Shown here: positions 35,520 to 44,842 of the stretch, one piece after another
Layout of the letters: each line of letters begins with the position of its first letter
How positions within the stretch are numbered: the first letter of the stretch is position 1
Assembly (NCBI RefSeq): GCF_000819885.1
Contig: NZ_CDBO01000011.1
Coordinates: 154,702 to 218,701, forward strand
DNA: 64,000 nt
DNA from: Aeromonas fluvialis
GTDB lineage: Bacteria > Pseudomonadota > Gammaproteobacteria > Enterobacterales > Aeromonadaceae
Direction of reading: 5' to 3'
Notes under the pieces: generated by a model
Seen by the model: only the letters and a program-made list of their open reading frames with translations
Database searches by the model: none
What the model was told of the DNA's origin: nothing
Program-made: the position numbers and the translations under genes

Positions 35520-36779
35520 TCATCTAGCTTTAAGCCTTCTTAAAATGACAGGTAGGTCGGCCAGCGTTTTTTTATAAAATATCTTGAGGCCAGGGCAAAG
35601 ATAATTTAGCCCTGCCTCTCCATCTGGTGTTCTGACAAAACGATTCTTGGGGCATTCCCCCCAACACAATTTCAAATATGAGCAGGTCTTGCAATATTTT
35701 GGAAGAGACTTGTGCTTGGCATACCCAAACTCCTTTTGACGCTCAGAAAATGCCATCTCTCCTTGATGAACATGCAATATATTTCCTAATCGATATTCTG
35801 GATACACAAAGCGGTCACAACTATACACATCACCATTATGTTCTATCGCAATTGCTTTTCCACAAATTTGCCCACTAACACATGACTGAGCTCCTCTGCC
35901 GAGCATTTGACTGATCACGTTTTCAAATTGATCTACAAATACGGAGCCAAAGTCCTCTGAAAGCCATACATCCCAAATTTGTGTAAGAAAATGTCCCCAA
36001 TCATCAGGACTGACTGACCACTCTGCGACAACCGAGTCAGGCTGACCAGGCTTGGCCCTGCTTGTCCCACTAATGGGGAGCGTAGATAGCTCCCAATAAC
36101 CTGGGGCTGTGTTTTGGAAGTTAATAGGCTCGACAGCAGGGAGAAATTGAATGACGTAAGGACGCACCTGGTCTCTTAGAAATTCATAGACGGGAAGTGG
36201 GCTGTTAATATTCTTATTATTCACAACACATAGTGCATTGAACCGAATATTATACCTATGTAATAATTCGACTGCATTCATAACTCTATCAAATGTTGGC
36301 TTTCCTCCTTTGCTATATCGATATATATTGTGTAGTTCCTCCGGCCCATCAATTGAAAGACCGACAACGAAATCGTGTTGCTTCAAAAAAGCACACCATT
36401 CAGCTGTAAGTAGTGCGCCATTGGTTTGGAGATCATTTTCTACTCGTTGGCCTGCACGAGCATATCTCGCTTGTAATTCAACTATGCGATGGAAGAAATC
36501 CAACCCCATTAATGTTGGTTCCCCTCCCTGCCAAGTAAACACAGCAACGGGGCCAGTCTGAGCAGCTAAATATTGACGAATATGAGCCTCAAGAAGTGAC
36601 TCACTCATGCGTGGTACTTTACCTTGTCTCAACAAGTCTTCTTTGTGTAAATAAAAACAGTATGCACAGTCTTGATTACATTGAGCACCACTAGGTTTTA
36701 TCATTGTATGAAAAGCGTAATAATCACCATCAGCGAGTTGTGGCAGTGATAGCGGTGGATCTACTTCATTTGAATGCAT
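35520..36779 (-). CDS. Anaerobic sulfatase-maturating radical SAM enzyme
   Basis: A 419-residue radical SAM protein. The [4Fe-4S]-SAM motif CNQDCAYC is at Cys34, Cys38 and Cys41. It is followed by WQGGEPTL and GLSIDGPEELHNIYR, and the C-terminal SPASM-type cysteines include CGKAIAIEHNGDVYSCD and CKTCSYLKLCWGECPKNR. This is the anSME family, which converts an active-site Ser or Cys of sulfatases to formylglycine in the cytoplasm. The sulfatase two genes upstream has a Ser-type motif, which only this class of maturase can process. Its TGA overlaps an ATG of the patatin gene frame. Confidence 0.93.
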   Translation of the reverse strand: MHSNEVDPPLSLPQLADGDYYAFHTMIKPSGAQCNQDCAYCFYLHKEDLLRQGKVPRMSESLLEAHIRQYLAAQTGPVAVFTWQGGEPTLMGLDFFHRIVELQARYARAGQRVENDLQTNGALLTAEWCAFLKQHDFVVGLSIDGPEELHNIYRYSKGGKPTFDRVMNAVELLHRYNIRFNALCVVNNKNINSPLPVYEFLRDQVRPYVIQFLPAVEPINFQNTAPGYWELSTLPISGTSRAKPGQPDSVVAEWSVSPDDWGHFLTQIWDVWLSEDFGSVFVDQFENVISQMLGRGAQSCVSGQICGKAIAIEHNGDVYSCDRFVYPEYRLGNILHVHQGEMAFSERQKEFGYAKHKSLPKYCKTCSYLKLCWGECPKNRFVRTPDGEAGLNYLCPGLKIFYKKTLADLPVILRRLKAR

Positions 36780-36893
36780 ACAGATAGCTCAATTTAGTTA
36801 AACTCACAAATGCTCTACGTAACGAACAAGGTCGTATTTACTATAAAGCTATTAAAATCAGTAAATACAACCCTGTTCACTCATATCATGCCT

Positions 36894-37877
36894 TTATTTA
36901 CCATGATTAAGTCTTTTTGAGCCTTCAATCAATGGGTGCCATCCATAAATAAAGGAGATCATGAAGCTATCCATACTCATTTCACCTGGTGCATCATCGT
37001 TGATCGTTGACATATAGCCTACTGTCAAGCTCATATTGTCATCAAGGTTATAACCAAGTGTCAGCCCGACTGCGGTACTACTCATTTTGTCTCCATCAAC
37101 ACCATCAATTGATGCCTTGCCTCCATTGTACAAAGAAAGATCGAGTGAGCCCCACAGGCGTTCATTAAAATCACGAGTCAGATGTGCATCGAGCCTATAC
37201 ATGGGGTCTGTTTCCAGTGATTTACCCATGAAGTCATCATTTTTGCCAAAGACCCAAGCCGCAGGGAGCAATTCGAATGTAGTACGCTCGCCAGGAACCC
37301 AAGAGCCAATTTGCCAAGTCATGGGAAGGCCGATACGGCCATACCAGCGATTTTGTCCCAAGTTCAGAGGCTTATCGCTATCATACTCACCGATGGGCAA
37401 TCCCAAATCGACCAAGACATCCATCGAGAACCCTGGCTCATAACGCATAGCCGCAGGAAGATCTGTCTGGGCTTTAGGCCCGATTAGATTGACATCAAAT
37501 TCAATCATCGGGTCTCCAAACCCTTTGGCGGATTGGTGAACCGTATTGCCGCCAATATTGACATCGCCTGATATTCTGCCCATAGGCACAATGAAAGCAA
37601 CTAAAGCAGAGCGATCCATGATTGAGAGTGTTTTGGCATAGCCAGTAAGAAACATTGATGCTTCAAAACTGGCTCCTGGCGTTACTGTATGAGCAAAGTC
37701 GAATGGGTTGGTGTTACCTGAAATGTTCTTGTAAATAACAGGTACAGCATTACCACCTGCAAGGCTTTTAAGATAAAAACGAGCGGGAACCTCCTGTGCT
37801 TGTGATACAGCTGGCACAACCGTGATGGCGGTAAACATAGCGCTCATAATCAAGTTTGATAGATTTTTTATTTTCAT
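36894..37877 (-). CDS. Outer-membrane protein of the MetA/phenol-degradation transporter family
   Basis: A 327-residue exported beta-barrel protein with a signal peptide ending AVSQA. RFYLKSLAGGNAVPVIYKNISGNTNPFDFAHTVTPGASFEASMFLTGYAK, and the strands ending LGYNLDDNMSLTVGYMSTINDD, follow the pattern of SphA/MetA-type outer-membrane channels (Phenol_MetA_deg family). These are linked to uptake of aromatic or hydrophobic compounds. AAGGA precedes the ATG at 37877. Position between the sulfatase and its maturase suggests uptake or release of the sulfated substrate or its product. Confidence 0.75.
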   Translation of the reverse strand: MKIKNLSNLIMSAMFTAITVVPAVSQAQEVPARFYLKSLAGGNAVPVIYKNISGNTNPFDFAHTVTPGASFEASMFLTGYAKTLSIMDRSALVAFIVPMGRISGDVNIGGNTVHQSAKGFGDPMIEFDVNLIGPKAQTDLPAAMRYEPGFSMDVLVDLGLPIGEYDSDKPLNLGQNRWYGRIGLPMTWQIGSWVPGERTTFELLPAAWVFGKNDDFMGKSLETDPMYRLDAHLTRDFNERLWGSLDLSLYNGGKASIDGVDGDKMSSTAVGLTLGYNLDDNMSLTVGYMSTINDDAPGEMSMDSFMISFIYGWHPLIEGSKRLNHGK

Positions 37878-37935
37878 AATATCCTTCCACCATTGTATAT
37901 TTGACATTCACAATTACTGATGAATGTTTTCATGT

Positions 37936-39759
37936 TTATTTATCTTGTTTCTCCACCATCTCAGGAGGGGGAACAAACTGTTTCTTATAGAGCAATGGTG
38001 GATAACCTGTCTCTACAGGTGTTCGCATCGGAAGCACATCATCCAATGTTTCGAATGGGGATCTACTTGGAATGATGACATTATTTGTCTTCACGTAATG
38101 ATCCCAGAGTTTTAGCATTTCATTGAGCTTTTCTGGCTCTTTAGATGTCAGATCTAAGCGCTCAGCAGGATCATCTGCAAGATTGAACAGCTCCCATTCA
38201 CCTTTGCCAAATGGCTTAAATTGCCAACGAATTTTCCAGTCTCCTTGCCGTAAGGCTCGATTGCCAAAGACTTCCCAGGCAATATAATCCTGCACTGTTC
38301 GAGGTGATTCAGCTTTTCCTGCCAAGGTTGGCAGCCATGATTTTCCAGCTAAGGGTGGCAGTTGATGGCCTTGATATGAGTCTGGATATTTGGCACCTGC
38401 AACCTCCAGCAAGGTTGGCATCACATCAGCTACGTGCATTATTCCATTATTGATGCTGCCATTCTGCCGTTTAACTACTGGCCCCTTAACGATCAATGCA
38501 TTATGAATACCGCCTTCCGCGACCCATCCCTTATATTGACTAAATGGCGTCATCGATACCTGAGCCCACATTGACCCATAAGCCACATAAGAGCCAGGAT
38601 CTCCCCATGAATTGGGATGTGTCTGTGACCAGTTTATTGCTGCATGCAAGAAATCCCGCGTCCCTGGAGTTCCAGCAATCTGCTCAAATAGATCTGTACC
38701 CTCGGCACCATTGTCTCCAAAGACAATGAAAATTGTATTTTCATATTCGCCGATATCCTTGAGATGCTGTATCAGCCGTCCAGTATGATGATCGAGGTTT
38801 TCAACCAGCCCTGCATAGAGCTCCATCTTTTTACCTAGCAGAGCGCGACTGGCGGGAGCTAAAACTATGGGATCTGGGACAAACCACATTCTCTCGGCAA
38901 GATTCGTTCCTGCTGGCATAATACCAAGTTCAACCTGTTTTTTAAGGCGTTGCTCTCGTACTGCATCCCACCCTTTATCGTATTCACCGACATGACGATT
39001 GCGCCAGTCCTTTGGAAGGTGATATGGGTCATGAGGGGCTTGGTGTGATACATATGCAAAGAATGGCTTGTTACTATTTTTATTTGAGTCAATAAATTCA
39101 ATCAACTTATCTGTGTATGTTTTCGTTGCATAGTAATCATCTGGTAACTCTTTAAGGTACTTACCGTCCTCAGTGAAAACTGACTTGGATGAGGCCGCTG
39201 TAAAATTGGTCATATCCCAATAGCTACCAGCTCCATCAAGTAGCGAAAAATCACGCTCAAAGCCTCTTGCCGCAGGGATGAGGTCTGGGGTTTTCCCTAA
39301 GTGCCACTTACCAACCATGTAGGTATGATATCCGGCATCTTTGAGCAACTGTGGAAGCGTAACGAGTTGCTTGCTTAGATACCCTTCGTAGCCAGGCACC
39401 CCTTTCTGATTAGGAGCCGTCCACTCATCCATATTGCCCAGACCATTAAGGTGTGTGTCTATACCTGTCAGCATTGTAGAGCGAGTAGGAGAGCTGCTTG
39501 GATTTGTATAGAAATTGGTGAATCGAACACCTTCATTTGCCAGAGCATCAAAAGTGGGAGTGTTGATTTCACTCCCAAATGAACCAAGATCGGAAAAACC
39601 GAGGTCATCACCTAAAATGACTACAATATTGGGTCTTTTAACATCTGTTTCAGCTGCGACTGCATCAACACCTGCATATGCTGAAAGTAAAAAAAAAGAA
39701 CCAATCAATAGACTTATTTTACTTCTCTTGATTGGTATTCCACTTACCTGTTTCGACAT
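37936..39759 (-). CDS. Ser-type arylsulfatase
   Basis: A 607-residue exported sulfatase with a signal peptide (to about residue 36). Metal ligands are Asp51 and Asp52 in VVILGDDLGFSDLG. The maturation motif is S-S-P-T-R at residues 89-93, followed by STMLTG, so the formylglycine precursor is Ser89. MVGKWHLGK and IVFGDNGAEG are further active-site motifs. It should hydrolyse sulfate esters in the periplasm. The anSME maturase is encoded two genes downstream. The natural substrate is unknown; the flanking outer-membrane proteins hint at an aromatic or lipid-like sulfate ester. Confidence 0.92.
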   Translation of the reverse strand: MSKQVSGIPIKRSKISLLIGSFFLLSAYAGVDAVAAETDVKRPNIVVILGDDLGFSDLGSFGSEINTPTFDALANEGVRFTNFYTNPSSSPTRSTMLTGIDTHLNGLGNMDEWTAPNQKGVPGYEGYLSKQLVTLPQLLKDAGYHTYMVGKWHLGKTPDLIPAARGFERDFSLLDGAGSYWDMTNFTAASSKSVFTEDGKYLKELPDDYYATKTYTDKLIEFIDSNKNSNKPFFAYVSHQAPHDPYHLPKDWRNRHVGEYDKGWDAVREQRLKKQVELGIMPAGTNLAERMWFVPDPIVLAPASRALLGKKMELYAGLVENLDHHTGRLIQHLKDIGEYENTIFIVFGDNGAEGTDLFEQIAGTPGTRDFLHAAINWSQTHPNSWGDPGSYVAYGSMWAQVSMTPFSQYKGWVAEGGIHNALIVKGPVVKRQNGSINNGIMHVADVMPTLLEVAGAKYPDSYQGHQLPPLAGKSWLPTLAGKAESPRTVQDYIAWEVFGNRALRQGDWKIRWQFKPFGKGEWELFNLADDPAERLDLTSKEPEKLNEMLKLWDHYVKTNNVIIPSRSPFETLDDVLPMRTPVETGYPPLLYKKQFVPPPEMVEKQDK

Positions 39760-39843
39760 AGCTCAAATCCTTCTTAATGTCGATTGCTTTAAATACGCCT
39801 TTCTATAACAAAAACACAATAGACCTAAACGGTAAATCCATTA

Positions 39844-40659
39844 CTACTTAGGAAATAGCAGGGTTAGCTGTCCTCTAATACCCCAACCCTCATATCCGTT
39901 CTCTGGTGATTCAGCCCAATATTTCCCTGCTATAGAAAATTGCATGATCTGGGATCCGATTTTAAAAATCTGCCCAGCTTGTACAATCACTGGCACTGAC
40001 CACTGACTTGCATACCAATCATAAGTTGATTCCGTGTATATACCGATTGTTGTATGCGTTTCAGTTGTATAACTAAAAAAAGGCTGTAATGATAAGACAT
40101 TCAAATCATCTCTATCATTATGACCAGCAACAGACCAAATTTGGCTGGCTAGAAGCCCAGCAGTCCAAGGCCCAGTCTGCTTGAGCACTACACCCGTTGG
40201 CCCCAAGCCCCATTTTTCTGTACCAAGTACGCTTTCACTCGCAGTGGGCAGCAGTTCAACTGGGCCTACGCCCCAGATCAAGCCTCCATCAGTAGGATCT
40301 TTAGGGGAGAAAAATTGGCTTGCTGTGCTATCTCCAGTACCAGATGTGTTTAAAGCGTTTTGTTGAAACCCATGTTGCTCGACACCTTGAATGATCGTCC
40401 TTGTGATCAGGTTCCAATCCTCGGTGAGTGAGAATGGGATAACGGGTTGAATATACAACCGATTGACAGCGGCACCCGCGTTGGAACCACCTAACTCGTC
40501 ATAGTTGTACTGAATAGGGACACTGATCAGGGAAGCTACAGGATTCGCAAGCTTCTTGGCTAGTTCAGTCGCAGATTTGGCATCCGAGGTCGCGGGGCTG
40601 TCAACAGCCCAGGTGGAGGTTGCTATGCCAAAGAAAAAGAGATACCCATAGTTTTTCAT
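39844..40659 (-). CDS. Outer-membrane transporter-like protein (often named neuromedin U family)
   Basis: A 271-residue exported protein with a signal peptide ending STWA. The segment ELAKKLANPVASLISVPIQYNYD, with RLYIQPVIPFSLTEDWNLITRTIIQ, is characteristic of a family of barrel-like proteins annotated as transporters or, misleadingly, neuromedin U. It ends in LTLLFPK. It heads the sulfatase block and has GGAG eight bases before the ATG at 40659. The family has no established substrate; here it probably serves the sulfatase substrate or product. Confidence 0.72.
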   Translation of the reverse strand: MKNYGYLFFFGIATSTWAVDSPATSDAKSATELAKKLANPVASLISVPIQYNYDELGGSNAGAAVNRLYIQPVIPFSLTEDWNLITRTIIQGVEQHGFQQNALNTSGTGDSTASQFFSPKDPTDGGLIWGVGPVELLPTASESVLGTEKWGLGPTGVVLKQTGPWTAGLLASQIWSVAGHNDRDDLNVLSLQPFFSYTTETHTTIGIYTESTYDWYASQWSVPVIVQAGQIFKIGSQIMQFSIAGKYWAESPENGYEGWGIRGQLTLLFPK

Positions 40660-40979
40660 CTTCTGTGCTCCATGCACTTCATTCAAACCTGTTTTTCAGC
40701 ACAGATATGGATGCAGCTTGTTCTGGGCAGTTTAACGACAGGTCTATCCGTTTTATGGTTTAGTTTTCACATCCAGCAACTCTGTTATAAAGCAAGAGGT
40801 TGATAAAGTTAATCTTTAATGAACCATAGCACCATAGTAGCCCGTTACAGACTTGGATTGTGTGATGCTTTCACCATTTTTGGTGCTTACAACGAACAGA
40901 TAAAAGGGAGAGCTCTGCGGCTAAGTCACAGGTTTTATTAGTGTCTCCAGGGAGGACTAAGAAAGCATGCAGCCCTATA
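40660..40979. other. Promoter region of the sulfatase block
   Basis: Contains the minus-strand promoter for the 40659-32549 gene block and the 3' flank of the membrane-protein gene. No repeat or clear operator was recognised. Confidence 0.4.
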
Positions 40980-42185
40980 TTAGAAAATGATTCCTATTAC
41001 TCTATCGAGAATTACTTCGAACGAGAACAGGGTAAAGAGAAGAGGTATGAAGGGTATCAATGTCGCCATAATGAGTTGCATGATCGTATCCCTACTAAAT
41101 GGAAGGGGGCGGATCTCTTTGATCACGGCATATGCATTACCTAAATCAGCCAGAGACTGGATATCGGCAGACCCCAGTAGGATCTCATTATCTCGATCTT
41201 GGCTGTGTAACCATCGACCTTCAAAATCTCGGGTATATTCAGCGGCAAGGACACCGTATTCACGTAGACCTTGACGCTTGGCTTGCATGATCTGGGTGGC
41301 AAAAACAGTAAGTGGGGCAAGCACGAGCACTAGACCGAACACCACGAGCAGAGCAATCTCCGGTTTATAGGCCGTGAGCACGGCTCCATCATGTAGAATG
41401 CGATTTAAGATATAACCAGCTAGTTGTACGCCAAAGACCATAAGTAGCGGCGAATATGCGTATGCTGATGTTCCTAAAAATCCTAGACCAGCGTTTCGGT
41501 CTGGATGTGTTGGTATTAGGTCGAGGGGAATGCGTGACAGATGCCACAGTAGACGACCCCAGATGAAGATGCGGTAGAACCATCGCAGCATAAGAAACTG
41601 GGTAATAGGGATGCTAATCCAGAAAAACCAGATACCAGCAAAAGATAGATGCTCCTTACCATCACTTAGATTGATGTACCAAGTTGAGGACTCCATCACA
41701 AAGGTGCTGGTGCGAACGAAATAGCCACTAGAGAATACAAGTAACAGTAGGAACAATTCAGCGGCCACAGAGTTACGCCAAGTCATCGCATTGCTTATTG
41801 CACGGTGAAAATCAGCAAGATTTGTCTCGGGAACAAGATGACGTTCCAGAAACTGGGCGATGATGCTCCGAATACGCTGGTGTACGATCAGTTCTGCAAA
41901 AACCAAGAGCGGCACACTAATCAGAAAACGGGTCTGAGATTCAATGTCCAGCAAGAAAGGAACCGTAACCCCACCAAGCAATGTGCCTTCCCAGGAGCAG
42001 AGCAACAGAAGTGGGATCCAGCACAACCCACTAAGCACCAAAATGCGTAGTCGAAGATGGGATGAGACATCGCCAAGATGAGCGCGATTTAACAATTGAT
42101 AAAGTGGGCCACCCAATACGAGAGAGAATTGCTCCAGTGTTGTCGTGGAGGGGGAACGGTCTTCTGTTGGGTTTTGTGAAGACAT
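40980..42185 (-). CDS. Polytopic membrane protein of unknown function
   Basis: A 401-residue protein with about seven to eight hydrophobic helices, among them LVLSGLCWIPLLLLCSW, FLISVPLLVFAELIV, ELFLLLLVFSSGYFV, SIPITQFLMLRWFY and a C-terminal LIMATLIPFIPLLFTLFSF. A conserved-looking loop IPTHPDRNAGLGFLG precedes the fifth helix. I do not recognise a named family, though similar sequences exist in proteobacteria as hypothetical proteins. AAGGTGA precedes the ATG at 42185. It lies next to the CoiA-like nuclease gene; the 330 bases between them argue against a tight operon. Confidence 0.65.
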   Translation of the reverse strand: MSSQNPTEDRSPSTTTLEQFSLVLGGPLYQLLNRAHLGDVSSHLRLRILVLSGLCWIPLLLLCSWEGTLLGGVTVPFLLDIESQTRFLISVPLLVFAELIVHQRIRSIIAQFLERHLVPETNLADFHRAISNAMTWRNSVAAELFLLLLVFSSGYFVRTSTFVMESSTWYINLSDGKEHLSFAGIWFFWISIPITQFLMLRWFYRIFIWGRLLWHLSRIPLDLIPTHPDRNAGLGFLGTSAYAYSPLLMVFGVQLAGYILNRILHDGAVLTAYKPEIALLVVFGLVLVLAPLTVFATQIMQAKRQGLREYGVLAAEYTRDFEGRWLHSQDRDNEILLGSADIQSLADLGNAYAVIKEIRPLPFSRDTIMQLIMATLIPFIPLLFTLFSFEVILDRVIGIIF

Positions 42186-42513
42186 GAGTGTTCACCTTGT
42201 GACTGTACACGGCGGGCGAGACCGAGCTCCTCTCAGCGTAACAGCTTGGCAGTGCAGAGATGCCCACTCAGGGACTGCTTCCCCCATTGCCTATAGTTAT
42301 AGCTCTCTCGGAAAACCACAATCAACGGTCTAACTGACTGAAATTTTGTTTTTTTGTGGGCGAGGTCATATAAGTGTGGTTAACATAGGCCGTTACTGTT
42401 CAAGCGGACTGATGCTCTTGAGGTCAAACAAGACCTAGCAGTGCTGTCAACTGATGGTTGAATAGAAAGTGGTTTCGTATGCATGTTGCATATGCACAAT
42501 CTGTATATGAAAA
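42186..42513. other. Intergenic region, no gene seen
   Basis: Separates the membrane-protein gene from the nuclease/coiled-coil gene. It is AT-rich in its right half. No repeat, terminator or RNA was recognised. Confidence 0.4.
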
Positions 42514-43839
42514 TCATGGGATTTTGATAAATGAACTATATTTTCGCCTTAAATCATCAATATCTTTTTTTGCTTTCCTTTCTTTTTCCTCCAGTGCTTT
42601 TATCTCATTTGATTTTTCTTTTAGCAACTGCTCAAACATTACTTTAGCCTGCTCTCTTGATTTAATATCCACGATGCTTGCCAAGTCTTTGGATTTTTCT
42701 GTTAGAGCATCTTCTCGTCCTTGTAGTGAGATTATGTTATCATTTAAATTTTTCTGTATGAGATCTAAAGAGGTTGTACGCCTACTTATTTCTAGCTCTC
42801 CAGCATCAAGTTGAGCCTCTTTGGCTTTAATTGTCCTATTTATATCATCAACCTGTGAATAAAACCCTGCCTTAAGTTCATCTAAATTGAGAAGGTCGCG
42901 TAGTAAGTCTTGCTTTTTATCGATTTCATCTTGCATATGATAAAGATGGTCTTTTAACTCCATTTCAAAGCTTCTGTATTGATCTTCCAATAGGATTATT
43001 TTTTCCTGTGCCTCTAAAATGGACGACTCTTTTTCTTTTAATACTCTCTCCCATCTTCTCAGAATTGCGTTAGCCTTGCCTTCTGCATGCCGAGACTGTT
43101 GAATGACTCGTTGCATATCACTCAGCTCAGATTGACTCGTATTTTTTATCGCATTGTATTCTGCATTAAGCCTTTTAACCTCTGCATCATGCTTTGCACT
43201 CAAAGATGAATACTGATTCTGTAAAGATAGTAACTGCTGTCTATTGTGCGTATACATCATTTCGGAGAAGTTGCCAACAGGGGCCACAGATACCCATTTT
43301 TTGGGGCATTTTTTTAGATAATCTCTTATCTCTTCTTTTGAGATTATCTCTCCTTTCACACGAAATCCACTCAGGTCAAGTTCAACACAGGTTGCATTCA
43401 CCCGTTTTAATTCTTTAATTTTCCCTCGATCACAAAAGTGCGTAACTGCAACTTCGATGAGAACCTTCTCTCCATCGATGAATCCGATTACATCAGGTAT
43501 AACTCGACCTTCATAAACCTCACATGCCATCTCATCAAAGGATATATTTTGATGTATTGGGTTTATAGTTCCAATAGGCAGTAACAACTGCCTGTCAGTT
43601 GCTAAAACCTCTTTAGCTAGGATATGTATTTCCGTTTCCGGCTTCCAGGTACAGGAGTCCTGTTCGATTGAGTTAGGCTCATGAGCAAAATAATGGGCTT
43701 TAATTGGCCCTTTCATTGCCCAGACTGCGCCCTGACAACCGATGCATGTGCAATTGCATCCTTTGCCACTAACAACGTCTTTGACATCAACGATATGGCC
43801 GTTGTCGTCAAGGGCGCGAGTCATCAGGATTCTTGCCAT
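42514..43839 (-). CDS. CoiA-like nuclease fused to a long coiled coil
   Basis: A 441-residue protein with two parts. Residues 25-55 carry CNCTCIGC (Cys28/30/32/35) and KAHYFAH, the zinc-binding head of competence protein CoiA relatives. Residues ~66-150 contain ETEIHILAK and a PD-(D/E)xK-like core: Asp116 in RVIPDVIGF and Glu129 in VLIEVAVTHF. From about residue 200 to 440 it is an almost continuous, highly charged coiled coil, reminiscent of SMC-type arms. The gene is the cargo nearest the recombinase trio. I infer a DNA-acting enzyme, possibly anti-phage, but this architecture has no assigned role I know of. AGGA precedes the ATG at 43839. Confidence 0.7.
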   Translation of the reverse strand: MARILMTRALDDNGHIVDVKDVVSGKGCNCTCIGCQGAVWAMKGPIKAHYFAHEPNSIEQDSCTWKPETEIHILAKEVLATDRQLLLPIGTINPIHQNISFDEMACEVYEGRVIPDVIGFIDGEKVLIEVAVTHFCDRGKIKELKRVNATCVELDLSGFRVKGEIISKEEIRDYLKKCPKKWVSVAPVGNFSEMMYTHNRQQLLSLQNQYSSLSAKHDAEVKRLNAEYNAIKNTSQSELSDMQRVIQQSRHAEGKANAILRRWERVLKEKESSILEAQEKIILLEDQYRSFEMELKDHLYHMQDEIDKKQDLLRDLLNLDELKAGFYSQVDDINRTIKAKEAQLDAGELEISRRTTSLDLIQKNLNDNIISLQGREDALTEKSKDLASIVDIKSREQAKVMFEQLLKEKSNEIKALEEKERKAKKDIDDLRRKYSSFIKIP

Positions 43840-44145
43840 CTCTATCCTACCCACAAGTGGATCTATGTATCAAAGCGCATCAGTTTATTCAGCCCACGTA
43901 GATGCGTACACCACATCAGTTACTACAACATTTTCATGAAAAATCATACACTTCCATTTGATTGTTTTGAACTTAATCAAGATTCAATCGGATTTAGAGA
44001 TATGACCACTCCCCAAGCGAGCTAATTGGGCTGTAGAGGATGGGCAGGGGCAGGCAAACAGGGAAAGATGATGCAAGGGAAACCCCACAGTATGTTGAAG
44101 ACGGCTCTGAGATTGATACAAAAGGAAGGGCGCACGAAAGTAGCG
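43840..44145. other. Intergenic region between gmtX terminator and nuclease gene
   Basis: About 300 bases holding the nuclease promoter. No further gene recognised; several plus-strand frames are open by chance. Confidence 0.4.
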
Positions 44146-44176
44146 TAAAAAAGACACCGGTTTGAGGCCGGTGTCT
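44146..44176 (-). terminator. Terminator of the gmtYZX operon
   Basis: AGACACCGG and CCGGTGTCT form a perfect 9-bp stem with a 7-nt loop (44152-44176). On the minus strand it is followed by CTTTTTT. It lies 22 bases past the gmtX stop. Confidence 0.88.
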
Positions 44177-44197
44177 GGCGATAGAGAGGACTGTAGA

Positions 44198-44842
44198 CTA
44201 TATTTTCTTCGCTAACCATTTAAAGAATTTTGGGAACTTTGATTTGCTAATAATGGCTTCATCACTCTCCCAGTCATAAATAACGCCATCTTTTAATTCA
44301 AATTTTATATATTCAAGCTTTAAAATTAACTTATAAAGTTCATTGAATAAGTCCTCGTAGGTTTCCCCTCCTGAAACTTCTATCTTTTCTACTCTGGATT
44401 TTTGCATCGAATATTTTTCTGAATATTCAAGTGCTAAACGTTTTTCAAGTAGAGCATCAGCCTCATTAAGCTTCCTTGTTAGCTCTTTTATTATGAGTTC
44501 CTTCTCCTCAACTTGTTTTTGTAAGCTACGTTGGACAAGATTAAACTCAATTGCAAGGTCTTTTTTGTGGGCAACCGTTTCAGGGCTGACTTTCATAAGA
44601 TATTTAATTAATAAATCGTCATATTTTTTATTTCTACGTATAGTTGAGCTAGCAACAGGTTGCCCTTCCTCTTCGCTAAGTTTTTTAGCAACATATTCAC
44701 TTAGTTTTGTCCTGTTAGGGAACTTTACTTTAAGAGGGATCAGCTCCATTAATATTTTTGAGATTCTTTCTGCCCGAGCATCAGTGGTCTCGGAATAATA
44801 TGCTTGTAGTGATTTAGCCTTGTCTTTATTCGATATTTTCAT
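44198..44842 (-). CDS. gmtX: Gamma-mobile-trio third protein (GmtX-like)
   Basis: A 214-residue basic protein, the last gene of the recombinase operon. Residues 40-80 (FPNRTKLSEYVAKKLSEEEGQPVASSTIRRNKKYDDLL) look like a DNA-binding helical domain. Residues 95-150 form a coiled coil. The C-terminal part contains EDLFNELYKLILKLEYIKFELKDG. The position and size match GmtX of GMT elements and resemble TnpC of Tn554-like transposons, which assists its partner recombinases. Its ATG overlaps the stop of the preceding gene by four bases. The name is given by gene order and partner identity. Confidence 0.7.
   Translation of the reverse strand: MKISNKDKAKSLQAYYSETTDARAERISKILMELIPLKVKFPNRTKLSEYVAKKLSEEEGQPVASSTIRRNKKYDDLLIKYLMKVSPETVAHKKDLAIEFNLVQRSLQKQVEEKELIIKELTRKLNEADALLEKRLALEYSEKYSMQKSRVEKIEVSGGETYEDLFNELYKLILKLEYIKFELKDGVIYDWESDEAIISKSKFPKFFKWLAKKI

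Noticed and set aside
43681..44025. 114-codon plus-strand ORF
   Set aside because: Mostly antisense to the CoiA-like nuclease start and its promoter; no ribosome-binding site.
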